Positions 54,247 to 62,823 of a DNA stretch of 64,000 nucleotides are shown here, piece by piece. The DNA is from Rhodococcus sp. KRD197 (GTDB taxonomy: Bacteria; Actinomycetota; Actinomycetes; Mycobacteriales; Mycobacteriaceae), in assembly GCF_017168235.1 (NCBI RefSeq), contig NZ_JABFAO010000002.1, forward strand, positions 640,488-704,487, written 5' to 3'. Position numbers and translations under genes: made by a program. How positions within the stretch are numbered: position 1 is the first letter of the stretch; every line of letters begins with the position of its first letter. Under the pieces are notes generated by a model. The model was given only the letters and a program-made list of their open reading frames with translations. It did not search any database and was not told the origin of the DNA.

Positions 54247-54731
54247 AAATCTTCAGAACAGCCCTCTTGGTAGCATTTTCCGCAGTTGCGCTGGCCGGTT
54301 GCGGCGCGGACGAAGCGCCCAGTGAAGCGCCAAGTGAAGCGGACTCGGTCACCATCTCCGACGGCTGGATCAAGTCGGTCGATACGGGCATGACAGCGGG
54401 GTTCGCCGAGATTCGCAACGACGGCGCGGAGCAGGTCCGTGTGGTGTCCGCCTCCACGCCTGTGGCGCCGATGATGGAACTACACGAAGTGGTCCCCAGC
54501 GCAGACGGTTCGATGAAGATGCAACCGAAGGAAGGCGGCTTCACCGTGGCCGCGGACGACACCACGGTGCTCGCCCCCGGTGGCGATCACCTCATGCTGA
54601 TGAACGTCACGGACCCGTTGACACCGGGCACCGACACCGAAATCACCCTGACCTTCGAGGACGGGTCGAGCACCACCTTCACCGCGCAGGTCCGCGATTT
54701 CGCCGGCGCACAGGAAAACTACAGTGGCTGA
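54243..54731 (+). CDS. PCu(A)C-type periplasmic copper chaperone lipoprotein
   Basis: A 162-residue copper-binding lipoprotein. The signal peptide MKIFRTALLVAFSAVALAGC ends in a lipobox (LAGC), and a short EAPSEAPSEA repeat follows. The PCuAC Cu(I) site is recognisable: MMELHEVV, KMQPKEGG and GGDHLMLM supply the His and Met ligands. Such chaperones deliver copper to the CuA site of cytochrome oxidase or to secreted copper enzymes. It overlaps both neighbours, so it is co-translated with the PepSY protein and DyP peroxidase. Confidence 0.92.
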   Translation: MKIFRTALLVAFSAVALAGCGADEAPSEAPSEADSVTISDGWIKSVDTGMTAGFAEIRNDGAEQVRVVSASTPVAPMMELHEVVPSADGSMKMQPKEGGFTVAADDTTVLAPGGDHLMLMNVTDPLTPGTDTEITLTFEDGSSTTFTAQVRDFAGAQENYSG

Positions 54732-55923
54732 CAAGCCGCACCAGGGTCGCACGGGTATCAGCCGGCGACGTCTCCTCAAAGGAGGCGTCGCCGCCCTCGG
54801 CGCCGGTGGTGCAGTGATCGGCGCCGGTGGGCTCGCGTACGGGTTGGCCGCAGAGCCTGGTGAAGCCGTATTCGGTAGCGAGACAATACCGTTCCACGGA
54901 GATCATCAGGCCGGGATCTCCACCGCGGCGCAGGCACACGGCACGTTCGTGGCGCTGAATCTGCTCGACGGGATCGAACGAGGCCAGCTGATCTCGCTAC
55001 TGAAGCTGTGGACCACCGACGCTGCCCGGCTGACGCAGGGCCTTCCCGCGTTGGCCGACACCGAACCCGAACTGGCGGTGATACCAGCGAATCTCACTGT
55101 CACCGTGGGGTTGGGGCCGGGTGCGTTCGCCGCCGCGGGCGTGCCGTCGCCGGTGCAACCATTGCCGGCCTTCGGCATCGACCAGCTCCAAACACGCTGG
55201 AACGACGGTGATCTGCTGCTACAGATATGCGCCGACGATCCTGTTTCCGTCTCGCATGCGGTGCGCGTGCTGACCAAGAACGTTCGGTCAATGGCATCGG
55301 TGAAGTGGGTGCAGCGCGGGTTCCGATCCTCGCGGGGCGCTCACCCGTCGGGAACCACCATGCGGAACTTGATGGGGCAGGTCGACGGCACCGTCAATCC
55401 GGATCCCGCGGTGGATTTCGATGACCTGGTGTGGAATTCGGACGGCGGATCGACGCTGGTGCTGCGCCGAATCGCGATCGAGATGGACACCTGGGATGTA
55501 TTGGATCGTGGTGGGAAAGAGTTCACGATGGGCCGAAAGCTCGATACGGGCGCACCGCTCACCGGCGAATTCGAACACGACGAGACGGACTTCGAGGCTA
55601 CCGACAAGTTCGGGATTCCCATCATTCCGCCGGGTTCGCACATCGCACGGGCGCGTGCCATGCATGCCGGTGAGCGGTTCTTGCGTCGGGCGTACAACTA
55701 CGACGACCCGCCTGCGGACGGTGCGACCAGTAACTCGGGCCTGATCTTCGCGGCGTACCAGCGGGACATCGAGAGCCAGTTCCTCCCCGTCCAGCAGCGC
55801 CTCGACGAGCACGACGCGCTCAACGAGTGGACGACGCCGATCGGTTCCTCGGTGTTCGCCTTGCCGCGCGGCGTCACCGAGGGTGGTTGGCTCGGGGAGG
55901 AGCTGATTCAGCCAACCGGATAG
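54724..55923 (+). CDS. Tat-exported DyP-type peroxidase
   Basis: A 399-residue heme peroxidase of the EfeB/DyP A class. The twin-arginine signal is SRRRLLKGGVAALGAGG near residue 13. The GxxDG motif (GQVDGTVNP) supplies the distal aspartate, and GSHIARARAMHAGERFLRRAYNY carries the proximal heme histidine and catalytic arginine. It may oxidise dyes, lignin-like phenols or heme iron. GTG 54724 lies inside the end of the PCuAC gene (8-base overlap). Its last 16 bases overlap the convergent AhpD-like gene. Confidence 0.93.
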   Translation: MADKPHQGRTGISRRRLLKGGVAALGAGGAVIGAGGLAYGLAAEPGEAVFGSETIPFHGDHQAGISTAAQAHGTFVALNLLDGIERGQLISLLKLWTTDAARLTQGLPALADTEPELAVIPANLTVTVGLGPGAFAAAGVPSPVQPLPAFGIDQLQTRWNDGDLLLQICADDPVSVSHAVRVLTKNVRSMASVKWVQRGFRSSRGAHPSGTTMRNLMGQVDGTVNPDPAVDFDDLVWNSDGGSTLVLRRIAIEMDTWDVLDRGGKEFTMGRKLDTGAPLTGEFEHDETDFEATDKFGIPIIPPGSHIARARAMHAGERFLRRAYNYDDPPADGATSNSGLIFAAYQRDIESQFLPVQQRLDEHDALNEWTTPIGSSVFALPRGVTEGGWLGEELIQPTG

Positions 55924-56369
55924 CCGACCGGATATCCACTGGTGATCGCGATGCGGTTCCATCCGTTGATCACCACCGCCAGCCATGTCACCGCAGCAAT
56001 CTCCTGCTCTGACAAGGCTGCCGGTATGTGGGTGTCAGGAGTCGGCGAGTTGTGTTCGTCTGCGATGCGGGTGATTCGCTCGGCGAGGACCAGCGCAGCC
56101 TGTTCCTGATCGGTGAAGTACTGCGACTCCCACCATGCAGGCAGCACCGCGAGGCGATCGACACTCTCACCGGCAGCCACGGCGTCGCGTGTGTGCATAC
56201 GCAGGCAATGCGCGCAACCGTTGAGCTGTGAGACGCGTATCTTCACCAGCTCGACCAGAATGTGTGGCAGCCCAGCGGCTTCGGCGGCCTCGGCGGCGCG
56301 TTTGTCGAGCGCCACCTGGGCCTCGTAGGCGCTGGGGAACTGCTTGGTGACGTTCACGTGCGGCAACAT
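55908..56369 (-). CDS. AhpD/carboxymuconolactone decarboxylase-family protein
   Basis: A 153-residue all-helical protein with the AhpD redox motif CAHCLRMH (Cys52, Cys55, His59), found in alkyl-hydroperoxidase-like disulfide reductases. SQLNGCAHCLRMHTRDAVAAGE and EQEIAAVTWLAVVINGWNRIAI are family hallmarks. It may remove peroxides, which fits its place next to a peroxidase. It overlaps the DyP gene's 3' end by 16 bases on the opposite strand. ATG 56369 has an AAAGGA-type element upstream. Confidence 0.9.
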   Translation of the reverse strand: MLPHVNVTKQFPSAYEAQVALDKRAAEAAEAAGLPHILVELVKIRVSQLNGCAHCLRMHTRDAVAAGESVDRLAVLPAWWESQYFTDQEQAALVLAERITRIADEHNSPTPDTHIPAALSEQEIAAVTWLAVVINGWNRIAITSGYPVGYPVG

Positions 56370-56466
56370 GTGTGTCCTTTCTTCGCGGCACCGGTTTCGG
56401 TGCCGTCACCCGAGTGGACGAAACGGCTCACGATTGTGTGACAGGTAGGCACGTAGTGTGGATCGG

Positions 56467-56811
56467 GTGAAACTTTCGACCGTCGTGTTGGCGAGTGTGG
56501 TGCTCGCCAGCGTTGTCTCCTGCTCGTCTCCGACGCCCACAGAACCAGCTGCTCCGCCGCCGCCCAATCAGGTGAACGTAGTGGACCGCTCATACTCGCC
56601 GTCCGAGCTCACGGTCAGCGTGGGAGATACCGTCACCTGGGTTTTCGACGACGGAGGGATGGCGCACGATGTCGTGGCCGACGACAAGTCGTTCAGAAGC
56701 CCCCTGTTGAAGTCCGGGACGTTCTCGTACACCTTCGACGAACCGGGCACGTTCTCCTACCACTGCACCCCGCACCCGGATATGACCGGAAGCGTCACCG
56801 TCGTTCCGTAG
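56467..56811 (+). CDS. Plastocyanin-like cupredoxin lipoprotein
   Basis: A 114-residue small blue-copper-type protein. The signal peptide VKLSTVVLASVVLASVVSC ends in a lipobox (VVSC), followed by a Pro/Thr linker and the cupredoxin fold: VSVGDTVTWVFDDGGMAHDVV gives the first His ligand and YHCTPHPDMTG the Cys, His and Met. An electron-transfer or copper-storage role on the outer membrane face is likely. GTG 56467 gives the better signal peptide; GTG 56458 adds three residues. It continues the copper theme of the neighbouring PCuAC gene. Confidence 0.88.
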   Translation: MKLSTVVLASVVLASVVSCSSPTPTEPAAPPPPNQVNVVDRSYSPSELTVSVGDTVTWVFDDGGMAHDVVADDKSFRSPLLKSGTFSYTFDEPGTFSYHCTPHPDMTGSVTVVP

Positions 56812-56849
56812 GGGTTGTGAACCTCAGGTTTACAGCCTAGTCTAGTGGT

Positions 56850-57452
56850 GTGAACCAAAAGTTGTCAGATCTGGTGTCTACCGACAAACCAACCGATATC
56901 GGTGACGAGCGGAACCGTCGCGCCGGTGCACTGCACCGATTGCAGGAGTCTCTCGCCCGCGAAGCTCAGGTCGTGCAGGAAGCCGCTGCTACGACGGAAG
57001 CTGCTGCTACGACGGCAATCTGGCTGGGTGCCAGTCTCGCCGACCTCGCCCTGGTCACCGGCAAAACCCGTCAGGCAGCTCGAAAGCGGTGGCCGTCGCT
57101 GGGGGAGGTGTACCGCCGGCGGCTGTGGCTCGGAAACCACGTCGACGAGATCCGGTGGGCGGCGCACGTCGTTCTCGAGAATCAGGCGGAGATCGACGTC
57201 GACAGCGAGGTGCTCGACGAATTACGGGCGCTTGAAGCGGAGGTCGCTCAACAGTTCGACGAGGCCGCCGTCGGTGACGCTGCCGACCCTGCACACCGAT
57301 GGCACTCTTTGGACCGTCTGGTGAACGTGGCGCTCCGGGGGCTGACCAACACCGCACGCACCACCGGGGAGCAAGGCGAGTTCGCGATCCACGGCGCCGC
57401 AGGAGTTGTCGGCTTCTACGATCACGCGATCGGCGACGGGCGGAGTTCATGA
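56850..57452 (+). CDS. Conserved soluble protein with possible HTH, unknown function
   Basis: A 200-residue acidic protein. Residues about 60-90 (ASLADLALVTGKTRQAARKRWPSLGEVYRRR) look like a helix-turn-helix of the phage/transposase type, so a DNA-binding role is possible. Residues 44-55 come from an 18-bp tandem repeat (EAAATTEAAATT). GTG 56850 sits 9 bases after TAGTCT, a possible -10 element, with no ribosome-binding site, which suggests leaderless translation. No family name is certain. Confidence 0.75.
   Translation: MNQKLSDLVSTDKPTDIGDERNRRAGALHRLQESLAREAQVVQEAAATTEAAATTAIWLGASLADLALVTGKTRQAARKRWPSLGEVYRRRLWLGNHVDEIRWAAHVVLENQAEIDVDSEVLDELRALEAEVAQQFDEAAVGDAADPAHRWHSLDRLVNVALRGLTNTARTTGEQGEFAIHGAAGVVGFYDHAIGDGRSS
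56979..57014 (+). repeat. 18-bp in-frame tandem repeat
   Basis: GAAGCCGCTGCTACGACG is followed directly by GAAGCTGCTGCTACGACG; one base differs. It encodes EAAATT twice in a helical linker ahead of the possible HTH. Confidence 0.9.
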
Positions 57453-57464
57453 TGCTCTGACACC

Positions 57465-58793
57465 ATGACCGGCATGAGAAACGCGTTGCGTCCGGCCTCG
57501 TTCACCGCCGGAACCCTCACGCTGCTCGGCACCTTGTATTTCGCGCAGGGTGTTCCCTTCGGGTTCTTCACCCAGGCGTTGCCGGTGGTGCTGCGCGAAT
57601 CCGGATACTCGCTGGTCCAGATCAGCGCGGCGGGCGTGCTCTTTCTTCCCTGGGGATTGAAATTTCTGTGGGCACCGTACGTCGACCGATACGGAACCCG
57701 CAGGCGGTGGCTGTTGACGCTGCAATCCGCAGCAGCTGCGATCGCGTTGGCGTTGTCGTTTCTCGACCTGTCCTCGACGCTGCAGTGGTTGTTCCTCGGT
57801 ATCTTCGTGATGAATGCGGTCTCTGCGACTCAGGACATCGCCACCGACGGGATCGCGGTGCGCACGCTGTCGGTGGCGCAACGCGGACTGGGCAACGGGC
57901 TTCAAGTCGGTGCCTACCGCATCGGGATGGTGTGTGGCGGTGGCGTGTTGCTGTGGCTGTTCAGCTTTGCCGGTTGGCGGGCATTGTTCGTCGCGATGGC
58001 GGCGCTGCTGCTGATCGCAACCATCCCGGTCTGGTTGATGCGCGGGCAACTGAGCGCCGCCGACGCCGCAGGCGAGCAAGACGCTGACGCCGCAGGTGAA
58101 CGAGATGAGGTCGACGCACCGGCACGTCTTGCGATCACGTGGTGGTATCGCCTGCGTAGACCCGGCATGTTCGCCTTCATCGCGTTGATCATCGGCTTCA
58201 AATTCGGTAATTCGATGGGCTCGGCGCTGGTCGGACCGTTCCTCTCGGACAGCGGCCTGACGCTCGGCCAGATCGCATTGGTGGAGGGCGGAGTGTCCTC
58301 GGTCGCCGCCCTGGGCGGTGCCGCACTGGGCGCCTGGTTGTCCTTCCGATACGGACGGCGGAACGCTCTGCTGGTGGGTGGCGTCAGCCAGACCCTGAGC
58401 CTCGGGCTCTACGTGGCTGCGTCAATGGGTATCGGCGGCTTCCCGTTGCTGGTCACCGCCAACATCACCGAGCACGTTCTCGGCGGCGCGGCGACGGTCG
58501 CGGTATTCGCTCTGATGATGGATGCATCCGAAAAACGCTTCGCAGGAAGCGATTACACGCTCATTGCGTGTGCGGTCGTGTTCGCCCAGGGTGCAGCCGG
58601 ACTTGCAGCCGGGGTGGTAGGGGATCTGTTCGGCTACACAGCGATGTTCGGCTCGGCGCTGGTGCTGTCCGGGATCGGGTGCGCAGCGCTCATCGTCGCC
58701 CTCGACCGAGGGGTCGGGCCGAGCGGGCTACGCGAGGTGATTGCTACGCGCAGAACGGACCGCCGCCGACGACACCCGACAATCGGTCACTGA
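57465..58793 (+). CDS. AmpG-like MFS transporter
   Basis: A 442-residue membrane protein with about 12 helices. TLLGTLYFAQGVPFGFFTQALPVVLRESGYSLVQISAAGVLFLPWGLKFLWAPYVDRYG is the AmpG/PAT-type start, and MNAVSATQDIATDGIAVRTLS is the matching loop. AmpG carries muropeptides or acetyl-CoA in other bacteria; the cargo here is unknown. The cytoplasmic loop has a near-repeat (AADAAGEQDADAAGERDEV). Its last 50 bases overlap the convergent lipase gene. ATG 57465 lies 12 bases after the preceding stop. Confidence 0.85.
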   Translation: MTGMRNALRPASFTAGTLTLLGTLYFAQGVPFGFFTQALPVVLRESGYSLVQISAAGVLFLPWGLKFLWAPYVDRYGTRRRWLLTLQSAAAAIALALSFLDLSSTLQWLFLGIFVMNAVSATQDIATDGIAVRTLSVAQRGLGNGLQVGAYRIGMVCGGGVLLWLFSFAGWRALFVAMAALLLIATIPVWLMRGQLSAADAAGEQDADAAGERDEVDAPARLAITWWYRLRRPGMFAFIALIIGFKFGNSMGSALVGPFLSDSGLTLGQIALVEGGVSSVAALGGAALGAWLSFRYGRRNALLVGGVSQTLSLGLYVAASMGIGGFPLLVTANITEHVLGGAATVAVFALMMDASEKRFAGSDYTLIACAVVFAQGAAGLAAGVVGDLFGYTAMFGSALVLSGIGCAALIVALDRGVGPSGLREVIATRRTDRRRRHPTIGH

Positions 58794-60045
58794 GCCACTG
58801 GGAGTATTGAGGGAAGACCAGTTGCGAGGGACCCAGGTGACTGATTCCGCTGCCCTCGACGATCGACGGCGCATCCTGTGATTCGAATCGAACCGTTCCG
58901 CCAGCACGGCACCACTGCCCCGCGAGATCGGCTACTTGTCCGTAGTCGACTATGTCGTCTGTTCGGACCGAATGAAGTAGCACTGGTCCGCTCGGTGCCC
59001 TCGTGCCGATTCTGTTCTCTTCCAGCACTGTCTGTGCTTCTGGAATCGAGCTCAGCAGTTCCGACAGCGGACGCCCGCTCACGGTGTAATTTCCGGTGCT
59101 TTTCAACCCGTAAGTCAGGGCAGTTCGAACTGTGCATTGTTCGGCGACATCGGCAAGCATCTCCTTTCCGACATCATTGGTTTGCGCGTCGATGATCGGT
59201 CCAAGCTCTGGATTGCTTTCCCGAAAGCCGTTCAGTGCGTATCCGATAGCGCCACTGAGTATCGAACCGTCGATCCGATCGAGGGTTCGGGCAAGGTCGG
59301 CCGGAACTGCTCCCGCGTAGGTTCCCGCGATCGTCAATTCAGGAGCATAGCTGCTGGCCAGCTCCGCTGCGGATGCGACGGCGCCACCGCCCTGCGAGTA
59401 GCCCCACAGCCCGACGGGAGTGCTTCGGTCGGCCGACGGTCGAAGGCTCAGGGCAGCGCGCACCGAGTCCAGTACCGCGGTTCCCTGATCGACGCGGTTG
59501 ACGTAGGTGTGGACTCCAGCTGTCCCGAGACCGGTGTAGTCGGTCATGACCACGTCGAAGCCGCGCGAGAGGAAGTTCACGATCAAGGGAATTTCCACTT
59601 GAAACAGTCCAGTTGGTGCATTGGCGTTGAACGGCTCGGCCATCGTCTTGGATGGGGCGCATTGATCGCCCTGACCCTGTGTTCCGGGTGCCAAAGCGAC
59701 AATCGGTCGTGGCGTCGGGCTGGTCCACGGAGCATTCGAACTGAACAGTGAACCGGAGCTCGCGGCAATCGAATCGTCGGACTTTGTGCTCGTGTACAGG
59801 ATTCGCTCGTACGGGAGAGCAGTGGGAAGGGCCGCTGCGGCTACGGCTGTCGGTTCGTGACGGAGCAGGACGCCCGGCCGGGTCTCGGTGGTGAGCGAGG
59901 GCCCCACGTAGAACTCGTCGCCGATCGGATGTGGACTTGCACCCGCCATTCCAACTGTGAGGTACGCCAACACAGCTGAGGTCACGATGACGGAAGTGGC
60001 GATCCGGCGGAAATGCCGACGGGGAACTGCGGAGAATCTGCTCAT
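58744..60045 (-). CDS. Secreted LIP-family lipase/esterase
   Basis: A 433-residue secretory lipase (LIP family, Candida-lipase-like, also common in rhodococci and mycobacteria). From ATG 60045 an Arg-rich signal peptide (SRFSAVPRRHFRRIATSVIVTSAVLAYLTVGMAGA) directs export. The nucleophile elbow is GLWGYSQGGGAVASAA; LLHSVRTDDIVDYGQ holds the Asp region and SGISHLGP the His of the triad. It should release fatty acids from acylglycerols or other esters. ATG 60063 is an alternative start. A divergent TetR gene and near-perfect operator lie upstream. Confidence 0.92.
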   Translation of the reverse strand: MSRFSAVPRRHFRRIATSVIVTSAVLAYLTVGMAGASPHPIGDEFYVGPSLTTETRPGVLLRHEPTAVAAAALPTALPYERILYTSTKSDDSIAASSGSLFSSNAPWTSPTPRPIVALAPGTQGQGDQCAPSKTMAEPFNANAPTGLFQVEIPLIVNFLSRGFDVVMTDYTGLGTAGVHTYVNRVDQGTAVLDSVRAALSLRPSADRSTPVGLWGYSQGGGAVASAAELASSYAPELTIAGTYAGAVPADLARTLDRIDGSILSGAIGYALNGFRESNPELGPIIDAQTNDVGKEMLADVAEQCTVRTALTYGLKSTGNYTVSGRPLSELLSSIPEAQTVLEENRIGTRAPSGPVLLHSVRTDDIVDYGQVADLAGQWCRAGGTVRFESQDAPSIVEGSGISHLGPSQLVFPQYSQWLSDRLSGVVGGGPFCA

Positions 60046-60152
60046 GTCCAGGAATACCAGCATCTTTCAGGCGATGTGCACAGGGCGGCGCGGCAGTCAC
60101 GCCCGTCGACTACGCCGACAAGCAGCTTCCGCATCGATTCGAGATTACCTCC

Positions 60153-60174
60153 ACCCTCTATAGTTATAGAGGGT
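60153..60174. promoter_or_regulatory. TetR operator between lipase and regulator
   Basis: ACCCTCTATA, two bases (GT), then the exact complement TATAGAGGGT. It is centred between the divergent genes, 57 bases before the regulator's start and about 108 bases from the lipase start. The long perfect arms and position make it the probable binding site of the adjacent TetR protein. Confidence 0.8.
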
Positions 60175-60231
60175 CTGAGATTGCATCTGTTACAAGTCAC
60201 CAAACTACGAGCGGCATTGAGGAGGAAACCC

Positions 60232-60813
60232 GTGGACGCTCGACGTGCCTCTATCGCCGACGCCGCGATCGACGTCCTCGGCACAGACGGCTCGCGTGGA
60301 CTCACCCACCACGCGGTCGATGATCGAGCTGGATTGGCACGTGGGTCGACTTCGTACTATTGCCGAACCCGTCAACAGCTCATCGCCCTCGCTGCTGCCA
60401 GGTTGGTCGAGATCGAGTTCGCGGAAGTAGCCGCCCTACCGGCGGGGCAGCCGAGTCCAGCGGACGATGCTGTCGACGCACTCTCCGCGCTTCTGGTGTC
60501 GTGGCTCGGCCCGTCCGGCATCGTGCACAGCAAGGCCCGACTCGAACTCTTCCTGTTGGCCGCACGCGACGACGAACTTTCGTCGACCATGAAGGCGTTT
60601 CGGGCCAAGTTCGTCGTGCAAGCCACTGCCCGATTGGGCGGCGACTCCCCAGAACAGCTCGGGGAGCTGATAGTCGCTTTGTTCGATGGATTGGTGCTCG
60701 CCCAATGTTCCTTCGAGAGAACGCCGATGACTCGAGACCACGCAAACAACCTGTTGGCTCCCTTGCGTACGATGCTCCGTCTTCACCGACCGCCACGAAG
60801 CTCGACGAACTGA
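60232..60813 (+). CDS. TetR-family repressor of the lipase
   Basis: A 193-residue regulator. DARRASIADAAIDVLGTDGSRGLTHHAVDDRAGLARGSTSYYCRTRQQLIALAAARL is the HTH; the remaining helices form the ligand domain. GTG 60232 has a strong GAGGAGG eight bases upstream; an in-frame stretch back to 60013 overlaps the divergent lipase gene and is rejected. It should bind the 10-2-10 palindrome just upstream and so control itself and the lipase, perhaps released by a lipid product. Confidence 0.9.
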   Translation: MDARRASIADAAIDVLGTDGSRGLTHHAVDDRAGLARGSTSYYCRTRQQLIALAAARLVEIEFAEVAALPAGQPSPADDAVDALSALLVSWLGPSGIVHSKARLELFLLAARDDELSSTMKAFRAKFVVQATARLGGDSPEQLGELIVALFDGLVLAQCSFERTPMTRDHANNLLAPLRTMLRLHRPPRSSTN

Positions 60814-60854
60814 CTTGGCTTGCCGCCGGATTCGGCGCGCCATCGGTGTCCCGC

Positions 60855-62006
60855 TCAACCCGTGAGGTACTCCGGTATCGGCGTTCCGTCGAGCCCGAGT
60901 GCCACGGCGGCACGAGCAGTGACCGGCCCGACGAGGTTCCCCGTCCCGTTGTAGCCGCCGAAAGCGATGACACCGTCGTCGACTTCCGTGCACAGGGGCT
61001 TGCCGTCACCAGTGAACCCGACGGACGCCGCCCAGCGCGCATTCACCGAAACCGGCTCGCCTGCCATCGATTCGGCGACCTCGGTGATGTAGTCCTGAAC
61101 CGGTGCGGTCGGATCACTCGAGAAAGTCCATTCTTCCTCAGCGAACCGATCGCGGCCACCGCCGACGAACAGGCGCCCCGCCGCATCCTGCTGGGCGTAG
61201 TCGTAACCCCACCGCCCGTACACCGGGCAGGGCAGCCGCTGCGCCGCGATCGGCGCGGTGGCCAGCATCTGCAGCCGTGCCGTGCGGACCCTGCGGTCGA
61301 GCTGGGGGAGTACCCGCTCGAGCCTGCCGTCGATCGCGACGAGAACCAGATCGCAGCGGATCGTTCCCGACGGGGTGGTGACGGACCTGCTCCCGATGGT
61401 CGACACCGGTGTGTGCTCGTACAGTGCCGCTCGTCCCTGCAGAGTCGAGGCCAGACCCAGTGCGCGACGAGCCGGATTCATGACCGCGTCGTCGGGCAGG
61501 AAGATTCCATGCCCCAGCTCGCCAGAGTATTCCTCGACTGCAATACCGTTCTCGCGTAAGCACTGTGCGAGCGCTGCGCAGTCGTTCGCGTCGGCGACGT
61601 CCGGCGGCGCGCCAGGCAGGCCCGCCAGCCTGATCGACCCGGTCCGACGGATGACATCCGAACCGAGAACTCGGTGCAGCGAGTCGATTTCGTCCAGGGT
61701 CGCGCGGTAGAGGTCGACCGCACACGGGCCCCACGCGGCGAGGGCGTCATGCAGAAACGTCGCCGGTCCGCCGAGCAAGAACCCGCCGTTTCGCCCAGCG
61801 GCCTCCGCAGCGATGCGGCCCGCGTCGATACCGATGACGTCATGCCCCCGGTCGACGAGTTCGCTGATTGCCGCCAGCCCCGAACCACCCAGCCCGACGA
61901 CGCACACATCGGTGCTGACGTCGGCCGCCAGCTGCGGTAGGCCCGGCCACCGAGCGACGACGGGATCATCGTCCCAGGCGGGTCGCGAGCGGTCGGTACC
62001 AAGCAT
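60855..62006 (-). CDS. FAD-dependent D-amino acid oxidase-like oxidoreductase
   Basis: A 383-residue flavoprotein of the DAO superfamily. The ADP-binding motif VCVVGLGGSGLAAISELVDRGHDVIGIDAG is near residue 35; the later GGYNGTGNLVGPVTARAAVAL is the FAD-pyrophosphate segment, and ARWAASVGFTGDGKPL is common in amine/amino-acid oxidases such as gamma-glutamylputrescine oxidase. Substrate is probably an amino acid or amine. It stands alone on the minus strand, separated from a DUF503 gene by about 30 bases on the same strand, which may be co-transcribed. Confidence 0.88.
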   Translation of the reverse strand: MLGTDRSRPAWDDDPVVARWPGLPQLAADVSTDVCVVGLGGSGLAAISELVDRGHDVIGIDAGRIAAEAAGRNGGFLLGGPATFLHDALAAWGPCAVDLYRATLDEIDSLHRVLGSDVIRRTGSIRLAGLPGAPPDVADANDCAALAQCLRENGIAVEEYSGELGHGIFLPDDAVMNPARRALGLASTLQGRAALYEHTPVSTIGSRSVTTPSGTIRCDLVLVAIDGRLERVLPQLDRRVRTARLQMLATAPIAAQRLPCPVYGRWGYDYAQQDAAGRLFVGGGRDRFAEEEWTFSSDPTAPVQDYITEVAESMAGEPVSVNARWAASVGFTGDGKPLCTEVDDGVIAFGGYNGTGNLVGPVTARAAVALGLDGTPIPEYLTG

Positions 62007-62037
62007 TGCTCGATGCTAACGAAATGGGCTTACACCT

Positions 62038-62334
62038 TCAGATGTCGTCGCTCCGAATGGTCCGACGACGCACAGCGACGAGTTCGAGCTCCGGGCGTGA
62101 TGCCGCGACACGCTCGAGGCGGTCGAGCACATCGATGACATGCGCCTGATCACCGGCGACGACCGATGCGCCGATCTCGGCCCGTCGGTGCAGATCGTGA
62201 TGCCCGGTCTCCGCAACCGAGACCGCAAATTTCCGGGCCATCTCCGCCACCACAGGTCTGATACGTGAGCGCTTCTCCTTGAGGGAATGCACGTCACCGA
62301 GAAGAAAATCGAACTCTATCCAACCGATCCACAT
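62038..62334 (-). CDS. DUF503 (YlxP-like) protein
   Basis: A 98-residue protein of the DUF503/YlxP family. The start WIGWIEFDFLLGDVHSLKEKRSRIRPVVAEMARKFAVSVAETGHHDLHRRAEIGASVVAGDQAHVIDVLDRLE is typical. In other bacteria it lies in the translation/ribosome-maturation operon (nusA-infB-rbfA); here it is away from those genes. It is probably a small RNA-associated cytoplasmic protein; no reaction is known. Confidence 0.92.
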   Translation of the reverse strand: MWIGWIEFDFLLGDVHSLKEKRSRIRPVVAEMARKFAVSVAETGHHDLHRRAEIGASVVAGDQAHVIDVLDRLERVAASRPELELVAVRRRTIRSDDI

Positions 62335-62390
62335 AGAAGCGCAATGCTACTCGGCGGCGCAACACCGCCCGCCGCGCTTAGGCTGGTTGT

Positions 62391-62804
62391 ATGACCGCCC
62401 CGTCCACGTCGACCCGCCGCGCCCTCGCTGGACCGGCGTCCGTCGCGGCTGCGGCGGTTACCGCGGCGGCGATGCTGTACGTCCGGGATCCACGAACGTC
62501 CTCGTACCTGCCGTGTCCGATTCACGCAGCGACCGGGCTGTGGTGTCCGGGCTGCGGCTCGACGCGGGCATTCGGCGCCCTCGTGCACGGCGACATCGCG
62601 TCGGCGCTGTCGTCGAACGCACTAACTGTGGTGCTCGGCGTCATCGGCGTCGTGATCTGGGCGGTATGGGCCATCGCGCGCGTGCGCGGCCGGTCCCTGT
62701 CATTGCGTCGGCCCTCGGCGGCGGTCTTCGCTGCGGGAGTGCTGGTTGTGCTGGCGTTCACCGTGTGGCGAAACATTCCGGCGGGCAGCTGGCTCGCACC
62801 GTGA
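62391..62804 (+). CDS. DUF2752 membrane protein
   Basis: A 137-residue protein with about three membrane helices and the DUF2752 hallmark CPIHAATGLWCPGCGSTRAFGALVHGD, a Cys-rich turn at the membrane surface. Function unknown. The following 32-residue gene starts 17 bases later and probably shares its mRNA. Confidence 0.9.
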   Translation: MTAPSTSTRRALAGPASVAAAAVTAAAMLYVRDPRTSSYLPCPIHAATGLWCPGCGSTRAFGALVHGDIASALSSNALTVVLGVIGVVIWAVWAIARVRGRSLSLRRPSAAVFAAGVLVVLAFTVWRNIPAGSWLAP

Positions 62805-62823
62805 CAAATCAAGGAGCAGCGTC

